Assembly (NCBI GenBank): GCA_003255025.1
Contig: QANY01002362.1
Coordinates: 310,001 to 374,000, forward strand
DNA: 64,000 nt
Reading direction: 5' to 3'
Source of the DNA: Datisca glomerata
Taxonomy: Eukaryota; Streptophyta; Magnoliopsida; Cucurbitales; Datiscaceae
This document shows, piece by piece, positions 24,041-35,644 of this stretch (its first letter is position 1; each line of letters begins with the position of its first letter). The notes under the pieces were generated by a model, which had not been told where the DNA came from, did not search any database, and saw only the letters and a list, made by a program, of their open reading frames with translations. Both the position numbers and the translations under genes were made by a program.

Positions 24041-24359
24041 GAGGGCGAGTTCAACTTCCGTTGGGGGAAAGAGCACTGGTATCAGCAGTATCAGTTGGAA
24101 CTATTAAGTTGTTATTTGAGAACATTTATTTGGTTTTACATGATGTTTATCATATCTCGATTTTTGGTAAAACCTCATTTCAGTAGCTAGTTTAATTGAG
24201 CAAGAATTTTCTTTAAATTTCATTGATAACGATATTGGTATTTTTAGAAATGATTGCCTAATTACTACTGCACGAGTGATAAACAATGTTTTCTATGCAA
24301 AACCAAAAGTTTCAATGATATTGGACACTAAGATAAATATTGAATTACAAAAGAATAGT

Positions 24360-25372
24360 AAAAGGTTAAAGTCTGACTCGATCGATCTAACCTACTTATA
24401 GAAATTACGTCTCGGTCACATTAGCCTAGACATGATTAAAAGATTTACAAATGATGTTTCTTTGCAAACTTTAAGTGTGAGATCATTACACACGTGCGAG
24501 TCCTTCATAGAGGGTAAAATTACCAAGAGACCATTTTCAGCGAAAGGTGATAAAGCCATCCAATGCCTCAAACGCGTACATAGTGATGTATGTGAGTCAT
24601 TGAATATCCAAGCAAGATGAGGTTATGAATATTTTGTAACACTCACATATGACTACTTATGTTTTGGACATGTTTATCTAATGTGCCAAAGTCTAAAACC
24701 TTTGAAAAGTTCAAAGAATACAAGGTTGTGGTTAAGAAGCAATTAGAGAAACAAATCAAAACACTATGACATGATCGTGGTGGAGAGTACTTGCTAGGAG
24801 AGTTCGAAAACTTTCTTTAGGAAAAAAGTATTCTTTCTTAGCTTACAACACCTGACACTCTAGAACAGAATGGTGTGTTAGAGAGAATGAATCAAACTCT
24901 GTTGGATATGGCTAGATCCATGATGAGTTACTCATCCCTCCCAGATTTATTCCCGCGACATGCCTTGGAAACAATCGCATATATTTTGAACCAAGTTTCG
25001 TAAAAGACGGTGCCTAGTACACCATATAAAAGATGGAGTGGATGAAAGCCATCTATAAGCCACCTTAGGATATGGGGATGCATGGCACACGTATTGAGAC
25101 TGAAGACAGGCAAGCTAGCCAGCCGATCAAAATTATGCATGTTTGTAGGATATCCCACAGGATACGTCTTTTATAGTCTGACCGACAAGAAAACATTCAT
25201 GACCACCCATGCATGTTTTCTTGAAGAGGATAACATAAGAAGTGTGAAGACGAGAAGCACACTTGTGCTAGATGAATTATTGAGTGGCAGGACAACGACT
25301 CCTCAATCAGAACATGTTCCTGATTCAACAATGGAAGAACCACAGCAGAAGTCAGAGCCCATGAAGCCCTGA
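24360..25372 (+). pseudogene. Copia-2 integrase remains
   Basis: Carries the GAG-pre-integrase motif (LRLGHISLDMIKRF, then HTCESFIEGKITKRPF), then VHSDVCESL, GGEYLLGEF-like sequence, an NGVLERMNQTLLDMARSMMS block and AHVLRLKTGKLASRSKLCMFVGYP, all in copia integrase order. Stops and frame changes are frequent. Confidence 0.85.
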
Positions 25373-25479
25373 GTAGTGGGAGGTTTGTGAGACAACCGAA
25401 CAGGTACATGTCTTATGGAGATGCCTTAACAACAGTCTCAAATAATGATCATGATGAACATGTTTCCTACTCGTAGGCC

Positions 25480-26865
25480 ATGGTTGGTCCTGAAGTAAAC
25501 CTATGGTTAGACGCTATGAATGTCGAGATACAATCGATGTACTCTAATGGAGTCTAGAAGCTTGTAGATCCTCTTGAATGGGTAAAATCCCTAGGGTGTA
25601 AATAGATTTATAAGACAAAGAGAGTTCCAGATGTGAATGTAAAGGCGTTCAGAACTAGGCTTGTAGCTCAAAAGGAACATATTAACTATGCAGATACATT
25701 ATCGTCGGTGGTTATGCTTAAGTCCATCCGAATCGTATTGTCCATTGATGTTGCCTTCGATTAAGAAATCTGACAGATGGACGTCAAGGCTTCTTTTCTA
25801 GAATGACAATCTTGAAGAATGTATTTATATGACTCAACTAGACGAGTTTATGGAGAAAGACCAAGAGGGTAAGATTTGCGAACTGCTAAGTCCATTTATG
25901 GACTTAAGGAGGAGTTCTGATCGTGGAATATCAGATTTGATGAAACCATCAAGAACTTCAGTTTTGAGCAGTTACTGGATGAACCCTGTGTATAAAATTT
26001 GATACACGATTTAAGGTGATTTTTCCGGTCTTGTACGTGGACGATATACTATCCATTGGGAATGATGTAGGGAAATTGTATGATGTCAAAATCTTACTTG
26101 CAAAGCAATTTGATATGAAGGATCTTGGAGAAGCTATTTTTGTCCTAGGTATTCAGATCTTGTGAGATCGAAAGAATAGATAGTAGGCACTATCTCAAGC
26201 ATCTTTTATTGATAAGGTGATATATCGCTTCGTATGCAAGACTCTAACCTTTAGACATAAAGTCAGCCTCTCAAAGGACCAGTCTCCCGAGACTCCTCAA
26301 GAAGAGGAAGACATGAGAAAGATTTTCTATGCCTCAGTTGTAGGAAGTTTCATGTATGCAATGCTTTGCACTAGGCCAGATATTTGTTATGTCGTGGGCG
26401 TGGTACGTTTTTTCTAATCTAGTCCTAGAAACCGAGCATTAAAATGTTGTCAAGCTTATCCTCAAGTATCTTAGGAGAATCAAGAACTACATGTTTATGT
26501 ATTCAGGTACAAGCCTAAATTTTACGAGTTATACCAACTCCATTTTCCAAGTGGACAAGGATTCCAGGAGGTCCACTTCAGGATTGGTGTTCATCCTTAA
26601 TTGTGGAGTAGTGGTATGGAGAAGTATCAAGTAACCTTACATTGCTGATTCTACCATGGAAGCTAAGAATGTGGTGGCTTGCGAAACTGCAAAGGAAGCT
26701 GCCTGGCTTAGAAATTTCCTAATGACTCTAGAAGTCGTTCCAAATGCTGACAAAACCATGGCACTTTATTATGACAACAGTGGAGCTGTAACAAACTTGA
26801 AGGAACCTAAAAGCCATAAAAGATCCAAACACATAGAGCGGAAGTATCACCTTATCAGATGATAG
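25480..26865 (+). pseudogene. Copia-2 reverse transcriptase and RNase H remains
   Basis: RVT_2 pieces include LWLDAMNVEIQSMYSNGV, TRLVAQKEHINYADTLS, QMDVKASFLE and a frameshifted Y-x-D-D region near 26040. The frame 26217-26417 has DMRKIFYASVVGSFMYAMLCTRPDICY-type sequence. The frame 26656-26862 is the RNase H end (STMEAKNVVACETAKEAAWL, then HKRSKHIERKYH). Confidence 0.88.
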
Positions 26866-27019
26866 TTCAGCGAGGAGATGTTCAGGTAACACACATATTA
26901 ACAGTTATCAATTTGGTAGATCCATTCACAAAGACTTTAAGTAGTAAAGTCATTGATGGTCATTTAGAGGGCATGGAGATAAGAGATTGTACATGCCTAC
27001 TTTAGTCTAAGTGGGAGAT

Positions 27020-28878
27020 TGTTGGAATTATGTATATAAAGTAAGTTGTAATAACTATTTATGAATAAACAGTTATTTCTTTGACATTTATATATTACTG
27101 AATTTTATGAATAAATTGAAAGTTTCCTTTTAATTAAAATGTGTTTGTAATTTACTAAAGTCCTAGAACCATTATCAACTTAAGAAGAGTAAAGACCAAG
27201 CGATTTTCCAGACAAACTCTTCTGAGATAGATTAGAATGTTATTCACAGTATTAGGATCGATTGGACAATCGAATATAACTATGACTGTTAGCTTGAACC
27301 AAAGGATGCCGGTCTCAGGGCATGGGATTGGTGAATCTTACGGTTGACCTAGACATGTTATGGAACATATTGAATAGATCAGTAACCAATTAGTTTAGAG
27401 CAAAGACGTTTATCTAACTATAAATCTAATTCTTACACCTCAATGGTATTTTCATAATTATCTTAAACCTGAGGTGAATACGATACTTAATTTAGTTACT
27501 TGCGATATTTGATACGCTAAAGGAGAGAATTCGATTTGTCAAACAGTACCTCGGCTACTGGGACTGTGATTCAATATGTTGGAGTTGCATGATTCTACAA
27601 GTAAGATTGCAAAAGCAACAATATCACTTTATACTTTGTTGATGAGTGTGTGGATAAATAATATGGACCTCATACTCGATGACATGAGTCATTGAATAAT
27701 GACATGGTGATTTGTATGAGACATTTCACTGATATGTCTTTCTACTCACAATCAACAACGGAGTTAAGGAAATAATAACTAGAGAGATAAAATTATAATT
27801 TTACATCTCACTCTTGTTACTGATATTCATGAAGGATAATATCGTTAAATATTTTGTGGACTGTGAAATATAAATGTTTATTTACATCAATAGAAAATGT
27901 AGCGCGCATGAATCGAGAGTTCATTCGGTATCGGGCATATAGTAAAGTCGTATGATGTCATGATTTATTAAGTCATGAATTTATGGAGATAAGTTAACCG
28001 GGTATTTGAATCTCATAACTTTGTTCATGTGGGTCCATTCAATCTCAGGAGTAGCTCATAAAAATGGGAATGAGAAACAACAACAGTTAGACTAAAAAGG
28101 TGTTTTGGATCAAGTTACACTTCCCGAACCCATATGAGATTTGTGTCATCACTGTATTAGTGAAGAGCAAAATTAATGTTCAAATTAATTATTTTGTTAT
28201 TTCTATTATTGGATAATTGGTAAATAAAATAAATAAATTAATTAATTGATATAGATTGATTTATTTCATCAATTTGGCCTGATGAATTTGAACACAATTT
28301 TGACTATAGGGGAAATGTAAAAATCGCACATCACATTGCAGGGAGAAGGTGATTTTAGATTTTTATCATATAAGGGTATATAAGTAAATTTTGAAATTAA
28401 TATATAAGGGATTGCATTAGGGTTGCATCTCTAACCTAACCTAACCTAAGTGTGCTAATCAGAACATAAAAGGTTTCTCTCCTCCTCCATCATTGTTGCC
28501 TACAGGGAAGAGAAAAAATTATTTTCTCTTCCATAGTTGTTTTGAGAGCCCACACTCAATTCCACACAAATCCTTGAGAGAATTACTTATGACTCTAACG
28601 AGTGGTTTGTTGGTGTGAATGTCAATTACTAGCTCTATGAATCTTAAAAATGAACAACGTGAGATAGAGAATTGGATCTCACCAAATCAGATATTCTCCA
28701 TTAATTGAAAATGTATAAATTGTTTCTATCTCTTCTCGATACATTTTTAGCATTATGCATGTCCAATGGTTTGGTATTGTGTTTAATTCGATTAAATGTT
28801 TGTTTTGAAAATTTTTGATATTCCGTCCATAAACTAGTCACGGTTCAATAATTTTCTGCAAAATCTAAACCTTGATCC
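27020..28878 (+). repeat. Copia-2 3' LTR
   Basis: Starts TGTTGGAATTATG right after the polypurine tract and aligns with 19535-21417. Its last bases have diverged, so the end is uncertain by about ten bases. Confidence 0.87.
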
Positions 28879-29165
28879 TATAGGGTACACGATAATCATA
28901 TAGATTACGTGATGATATTGTAGACTACACGATCATCTTGTAGACTACACGATCATCTTGTAAACTACATGCTGATCGTGTACCCTTTTTGAAGACTATA
29001 AGATGCTTACAGTGACATCTTGTAACTATCTTATAATCTACATGATGATCGTGTACCATTCTTGTAGGTATAAAATGTTTGCCTTGAAGACTACAAGATA
29101 CTTACAAAGACATCCTGTAGCCATCTTATAGTCTACACGATGATCGTGTATACTTCTTGTTGGTA
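28879..29165. repeat. Hairpin array, left part (after copia-2)
   Basis: Continuation of the array from 19534, with repeated GTAGACTACACGATCATCTT units and GATGATCGTGTACC palindromes. Confidence 0.85.
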
Positions 29166-29990
29166 CATTTTTATCTGAAAAATAAACGATTGTATTTGCA
29201 TTGAAGTTTGAACCTTTGACCACTCTCTTACTAAACATACCCCTTACCAATAGACCTAGACTATCTTTGTTAATATATTGTTTATAATCTATTTTTATTG
29301 TTCTTCAACACATTTTGTCAAATTCTTTATATAATATATTTTTGAGATAAATGTATTTAATAAATAAAAGATAATATTTTTTGTTTAAATGAATATTTTA
29401 TTCAATAAAAAATATACCAAGGGTCCAAGAAAATTTTAAAAAATATTGGCTTAATATTCTTAATATTTTTTGTTTTATTAACAAACATGAATTATAGATT
29501 AGTTATTAATTATTTATTATATTTTTAGATTTACGAGAATATGAATATCACATGTAATTTATTTTAAAATAATTTAGATGTAATTTTTTAGATTTTTGCA
29601 AGTGAATGATAGATAGGCAGATGTCAACGTAATTAGGATGTGCTTAATTTATAGTGATGCAACTCTTAAATTCGATAAATAAAATAATAATTTATGATAA
29701 TTAGAGTCTCCACTTTTATTATTAATTTTTATAATTATTTTACTCATTATGGCAAGTTTTTCTATTGAGATTTTAAAGTAATAAAAAATAATAATTAAAA
29801 GAAAGTAACATAATTTTTGATTTAGCTTAGTGGTATTCTCATTCATTTCATTCCTTCCCATCAAGGATCAACTTTCTCTACCATCAATTTTGAGAATTAT
29901 AACACATTAAAGGAAGAGAAAACATGTCGGTTTTGTTATTCAATCTGACCTGACCTATTAGTCAGTCAGGCCCGACCTTTGAGTTCACGG
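29166..29990 (+). repeat. Core of the hairpin-array element
   Basis: AT-rich DNA that matches the core of the second copy at about 61868-62620 in the same orientation, for example TACCTAGACTATCTTTGT/ACCTAGACAATCTTTGT, GGTCCAAGAAAATTTTAAAA and AATATTGGCTTAATATT. No coding frame is conserved between the two copies. Confidence 0.8.
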
Positions 29991-30490
29991 GTCGGTACAC
30001 GATGATGATCTTGTAGACTACACGATGATCGTATACCCTTCTTGTAAACTACACGAAGGGTACAAGATGATCGTGTAGTGTACAAAATTATCATGTAGTC
30101 TATAAGATGATTCTGTACCCTTCTTATAGACTACACGACAAGTATAAGATGATCGTGTAGTGTACAAGATCATCATGTAGTCTACAAGATGATCACATAC
30201 CCTTCTTGTAGACTACAAGATAGTTATAAGATATCTCATGTAAGCATCTTGTAGTCTACAAGAAGAGTACACAATCATCATGTACCCGTCGTGTAGACTA
30301 CAAAATTATTACAAGATGTCTCTGTAAGCGTCTTTTACTTTACAAGAGGGGTACATGATGTATAGACTACAAGATGGTTATAAGATATCTCTGTAATCAT
30401 CTTATAGTCTACAAGAGGGATACATGATCATCATGTACTCGTCATGTAGACTGCAAAATGATTATAGGGACATCTTGTACCATCATGTAG
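29991..30490. repeat. Hairpin array, right side
   Basis: About 500 bp of the 20-bp motif in both orientations, including ACACGATGATCGTATACCC and CATCTTGTAGTCTACAAGA. It is copied again at 31510-32034. Confidence 0.87.
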
Positions 30491-30875
30491 ACTCCAATGA
30501 AATACCCATTTTTCTCCTTAAATACCCATTTTTTCTCATTGAAAATTTTTCAAATCCTCCAACAAAATACCTACTTATTCTCATGATTTTTTTTCAAGTT
30601 TTCCAACAAAATATCTATTTTTCACTTAAATACCAATTTTTTATCATTAAAATTTTTTTTATTAGAGGAAGTGAAAAATAGAGGAGGTAAAGAAAGAGAA
30701 TGAAGATAGAGTTGAAGAGATAATCATTGATGTAGGTTCGTTGTTTTCATTTGAAATAAAGTGGAGAGAGAAAGTAAGTGAATAAAGAGAGTGAAGAAGG
30801 TTGAAGAATATTTGACATTTGATTAGATAAGTGTAAGAAGTGTATTCAGAAAAATAATGAAAGAAAAATTAAAGA
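30491..30875 (+). repeat. Right inverted arm of the hairpin-array element
   Basis: Starts with two repeats of AAATACCCATTTTTTCTC and carries GAGGAGGTAAAGAAAGAGAA and TTTCATTTGAAATAAAGTGG. It is the reverse complement of the left arm. A second copy lies at 32035-32420 within the tandem duplication. Confidence 0.85.
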
Positions 30876-32992
30876 AAATTACTCCAAGAGTCTAGTTCAA
30901 TCAAAATTACTCTTGAGGTACGTTTTAATAAATTGAAAAGTTTAGAAATCCAGTTTTGGCAAAAAAAACACTTTAAATTTGGTGACCCAAAAACGAGAAT
31001 AAAACAAAAAGGCGGTGGAAAATGGCGCGGCCTTGTAAATTCGAGGAAGTTAGAGAGATTAAACAGTAGTAGGCTAACCAAACCTGTTGGCTTGGTTTGA
31101 ACAGAAAAACAAGTCAACTAAAGCTTTGTTTGCAGCTTTATCACTCTTCCTGCTAATAGCCATTTTTCGGATCAAAAGGTTTGGACTTTTGGCCATCTCT
31201 TGCAAAGCTTTCCGGCTCACTTATGTCATTCATATGTACTAAATTGGGAAAACTATAATATCGTTTGATACATCCATTAAATGACAAGTACGAGTTTCAA
31301 ATTAAATCTTTTTAAAAATAATATCTTTTATCTGTCTCATGAAATTAATTATGATAATATACATCATCATCTCTAAATATCAAACAATTATTCTGTTGAG
31401 AGTGCTTATAATCTCTTTTCAACAAGTTGTTTTAATGATTATCAATGCAGAAATCTTAACATATAGACCATTTTTATGGTGCTAAGTTAAAAAATATCCC
31501 AAAAAATATAGTAGTAAACTACACGAAGGATATAATACCCTTCTTATAAACTACATGAAGGGTACACGATGATCGTATAGTGTACAAAATCATCATGTAG
31601 TCTATAAGATGATCGTGTAGTGTACAAAATCATCATGTAGTCTATAAGATGATCTTGTACCATTCTTGTAGGCTACACGACAAGTACAAGATGATCGTGT
31701 AGTGTACAAGATCATCATGTAGTCCTCAAAATGATCGCGTACCCTTCTGGTAGACTACGAGATAGGTATGAGATATCTCAATAAGCATCTTGTAGTCTAC
31801 AAGAAGAGTACACAATTATCATGTACCCGTCGTATAGACTACAAAATTATTACAAGATGTCTCTGTAAGCGTATTTTACTCTACAAGAGGGGTACACAAT
31901 ATCTAGACTACAAGATGGTTACAAGATGTCTCTGTAATCATCTTGTAATCTACCAGAAGGATACATGATCATCATATACTCGTCATGTAGACTACAAGAT
32001 AATTATAGAGATATCTTGTAACCATCATGTATACTCCAATGAAATACCCATTTTTCTCCTTAAATACCCATTTTTTCTCATTGAAAATTTTTCAAGTCCT
32101 CCAACAAATATCTATTTTTTCTCATGATATTTTTTTCAAGTTTTCCAACAAAATATCTATTTTTCACCTAAATACCAATATTTTATCATTAAAATTTTTT
32201 TATTAGAGGAAGTGAAAAAATAGAGGAGGTAAAGAAAGAGAATGAAGATGAAATTGAAGAGATAGTCATTGATAGAGATTTGTTGCTTTCATTTGAAATA
32301 AAGTGGAGAGAGAAAGTAGATGAATGAAGAGAGTGAAGAAGGTTGAAGAATATTTGACATTCGATTATATGAGTGTAAGAAGTGTATTGAGGAAAATAAT
32401 GAAAGAAAAATTAAGAAAAATATACTCCTAAGAGTATAGTTCAATCAAAATTACTCTTGAGGTCGGTTTTAATAAATTGAAAAGTTTAGAAATCAATTTA
32501 GGCAAAAAAAAAACCTTTAAATTTGGTGACCCAAAAACGAGAATAAAACAAAAAGGCGGTGGAAAATGGCGTGGCTCTGTAAATTCGAGGAAGTTAGAGA
32601 GATTAAACAGTAGTAGACCAACCAAACCTGTTGGCTTGGTTTGAACAGAAAAACAAGTCAACTAAAGTTTGTTTGCACCTTTATCACTCTTCTTGCTAAT
32701 AGCCAGTTTTCGGATCAAATGGGTTTGGACTTTTGACCATCTCTTGCAAAGCTTTCCGGCTCACTCATGTCATTCATATGTACTAAATTGGGAAAACTAT
32801 AATATCGTTTGATACATCCATCAAATGACATGTAAGATATTCAAATTAATTTTTTTTAAAAATAATATCTTTTGTCTGTCTCATGAAATTAACTGTGATA
32901 ATATGCACCATCACCTCTACATTTCAAACAATTATTCTATTGAGAGTGCTTATAATATCTTTTCAACATGTTGTTTTAATGATTATCAATGA

Positions 32993-33766
32993 CTTTCGTG
33001 ATAATATGAGGTCTAGAGTTTGGTTTTACTCATTTAGGGCTTGCCCTATTGTGTTAGGGCTGCTTATTGACCCGCAGATGAACAAGATTGGTTGATTTTC
33101 AAGTAATCGACCCTCATTCAGAATTGTTTCCCTGAGTGGGACAGTGTGCTACTGTTGTTATGATCTTCGTTCACCTGTTCACTTGACTACCATGCTTAAT
33201 CTGTCTACCCTTCTTCGTAACTCCAATTTATAAGTTGTCTTAATTGAATAGTCATTCACTATAGTTTCAATAATTCACATACATTCCTCGACATTAATTG
33301 AATAATCACATACATTAGTGAATGTCAAAAATGCTATTTTATCGATAAAAATCTATGGGAAATTGATAAAATAAAATATTTCAATGCCAAATAAATAATG
33401 AGCAAATGTGACCTAAAAACTCAATTGGTAACGTCACAAATTCTTCTAATCTCAATCCCTTTAGCAAATGTGAAAATAAATAAATAAATAGACAGAAATC
33501 ATTTTTACAAAAAGAGTCAATTATTGTTCTAAATAATCCAATGACAATGAAAGTCACAACCTTATCTTCTGATGAGTTAATTTTTCCAACTACTCAGTTG
33601 GAGATTGGGAATATGTTGGAATTGATGATGTGGCTGTAGCTGTGTAGGACACATTCAAAATTGGAATTCAGCATCAACTTGATTCTACAACTGGTTGGAG
33701 TTGATGATGTGAGTGTACCATCTTGGAAGACAGTCTCAGCTCTTGACTCTCATTACAATACCTTTA
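32993..33766. other. Spacer without recognised genes
   Basis: Low-coding AT-rich DNA. Short local repeats of TTGGAATTGATGATGTG-like sequence occur around 33615 and 33695. No gene or element boundary is visible. Confidence 0.5.
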
Positions 33767-34387
33767 GGGCATGTTTATTAAATTTTTAGATTAAGAATTT
33801 GATTTAAGGATTTGAATTTAAAATTTAGATTGAAAATTTAGATTTATGATTTGTAATTTTATGTTTAGTGTAAGTAAAATTGAGAGAGAGTGAGAGATTT
33901 TAGGAAAAATTTCAAAACAATATAGCATTAAATGAGACCTTTACTTGGTTTTTTAATTTTTTTTAATTTGTTTAATGATAGTAAATGAGTATGAAGGGAA
34001 TATACGTAGTTTTGGTTAATGGGTCCATAAATTTGTTCAATTTTATATTAAATTTCAAAATAATTACTAGTTCTATATAAAACCCTACTATAAATTTGAA
34101 TTATGTTGGATTAGATAATTTAAATTATGATAGATTAGATAGTTTTACTATAATGTCTTTCAATTAATAAATTATTAGTTTGAGTGATGATTTAAAAATG
34201 TTAGTTTCGACTTTGCACATTAAATCTAACATATATTTGGATTTAGATTTTGAATCTCTCATTTTAGTTGTATGAGAAATCCATAAAAACTTTAAAGTCT
34301 AATAAATAGATGTGTCTCACACTTTTGAATCTTTTTTTAATAAACACTGGATTTGGATCAATCCAAATCCAGGAAATAAACATACCC
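33767..34387. mobile_element. PIF/Harbinger (Tourist-like) MITE
   Basis: Terminal inverted repeats GGGCATGTTTATT and AATAAACATACCC are nearly perfect. The flanking trinucleotide is TTA on both sides (33764-33766 and 34388-34390), the usual Harbinger target-site duplication. The 621-bp interior is AT-rich and has no transposase gene. Confidence 0.85.
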
Positions 34388-34390
34388 TTA

Positions 34391-35640
34391 ATAAATTCTT
34401 AAAAAGTTATATCAAATAATCAAGTTTTAAAACTCAATTTTATATATATCAGGTTTTTTCATTTTTACAACAATATATAGCTTCTAATGTCTCCTCATTA
34501 CTTCATCAATATAAACATTTGAAATAAACAAAATACTCTTTTTAGTTTGAGAATGTATTATGGTTGAAGATATATTTGTTTGATATTGTTTCAATTTTTT
34601 CTCCTATTTTTAAGGGTTTTGATTTTGTGCCTAAAAATAACACAAATTATTGATTAACAATCACCATCTCTTTATTACATGGTAAGTTCTATTATTTTAG
34701 TTTTCTGCCTCCAATTTTAACAGAGTTTCTTTGTGTCAAAGAATCTATGAAGAATTTCTCATTTGATAATTTTGTGTAGAGTTTCCAACAAAAAAATTTG
34801 ACGAATCATTAAACGGTTGACGATATTCATTGACAGTTTATCAAGTTGTTTCATCTTCGGTGAAGGCTATCCATCAATGGTTGTCTATCAACGACAATTC
34901 ATCTTCAACAGTCCAACCAGTGATACTACTAGTATATTAATATATTTTATACTAATATGCAGAATTAACAAATGATTGATTTTTAATGTAAAATTTATTT
35001 ACTTAGAATTTTATCAATGATATATTTTTTATTGACAGTATTTATGTGATCCTTGATTTGTTTGTACAGTTTATCTTTGATCTATTTTTACTGTATATCA
35101 TTGATTTGCTTGTATGGTATACCAACGAACAGTTTTAAACAATTGGTGTATTAAGAAATTTTAGTAGGCTAACTATCTATATCAAAATTAAAATCCCGAT
35201 TTAATTTAATAAAAGAATCGACATTTTAATAAATCAAATTTGTAGAAGTGTTGGCGCAAAAACTGATATTTCAAAACCTCCTGCGTTTCTTGTCTATTGC
35301 TGTAAATTTCTAAATGGGAACCTCTGAGTCTCAGCCATAGAACGTAAAAATAAAATTCATTTTTAATGAAAGAGACCTCCAAAGCGTAGGCTGGCTATAA
35401 TATAAATCGATCTACTACGAGGAGATGCGAAAATAATTCCCAAAAACAGGCAATTAGACAGAATCCAAATGAATACCGAAGATATGGAACATTAAGCTAG
35501 TTAAAGAGCTCTCACTTAGAAGATCTGTTGAAGTACAATGCCACAAATAGTTGTAATCACCACAAACATATCCTCTCACTGTCATTAAATGTAATGCAGA
35601 AGGTGATTGTATGTATGTGCTTTACCATATGGGAAGGGAC
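34391..35640. other. Spacer downstream of the carrier gene
   Basis: AT-rich and noncoding. The part nearest 35640 probably includes the 3' untranslated region of the minus-strand carrier gene. A definite polyadenylation site was not identified. Confidence 0.5.
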
Positions 35641-35644
35641 TCTC

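Larger units (their letters stand above)
19535..28878 (+). mobile_element. Copia-2: Ty1/copia element with long LTRs, heavily decayed
   Basis: Direct LTRs of about 1.9 kb (19535-21417 and 27020 to about 28878) flank an internal region with a primer-binding site, gag and a pol gene in copia order, all broken by stops. A purine tract, AAGTGGGAGAT, precedes the 3' LTR. The element lies within the left hairpin array of the composite element, so it inserted after that array existed. The extreme 3' end of the right LTR has diverged, so its boundary is approximate and no target-site duplication was confirmed. Confidence 0.9.
18945..30875. mobile_element. Composite element with long inverted arms and hairpin arrays (split by copia-2)
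   Basis: The outer arms, 18945-19330 and 30491-30875, are inverted copies of each other (left AATACCCTTCTTACACTC, right the complement). Inside each arm lies an array of the 20-bp motif TGTAGACTACACGATGATCT and variants: left array 19331-19534 plus 28879-29165, right array 29991-30490. The centre is an AT-rich core of about 0.8 kb (29166-29990). Without copia-2 the element would be about 2.6 kb. No transposase gene is visible, so it is probably a nonautonomous DNA element with long terminal inverted repeats, possibly MULE-like. That class call is inference, because no target-site duplication was identified. Confidence 0.65.
29990..32992 (+). repeat. Tandem duplication of about 1.5 kb (array, arm and flank)
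   Basis: Copy one (about 29990-31447) and copy two (about 31508-32992) match throughout: array, arm and a flank of about 570 bp that contains AAAAAGGCGGTGGAAAATGG and GCAAAGCTTTCCGGCTCAC. They are separated by about 60 unduplicated bases. The flank lies outside the element's arm, so the event duplicated chromosomal DNA along with the element end. Both copies keep a similar minus-strand open frame (31117-30869 and 32661-32428), explained by the recent duplication; no protein family was recognised. Confidence 0.88.

Noticed and set aside
30869..31117. Minus-strand frame of 82 codons, with a similar 77-codon frame at 32428-32661
   Set aside because: Similarity is fully explained by the recent tandem duplication; no domain or known family was recognised.
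34388..35640. Possible small genes downstream of the carrier
   Set aside because: No open frame with a recognisable domain or coding-like composition was found.
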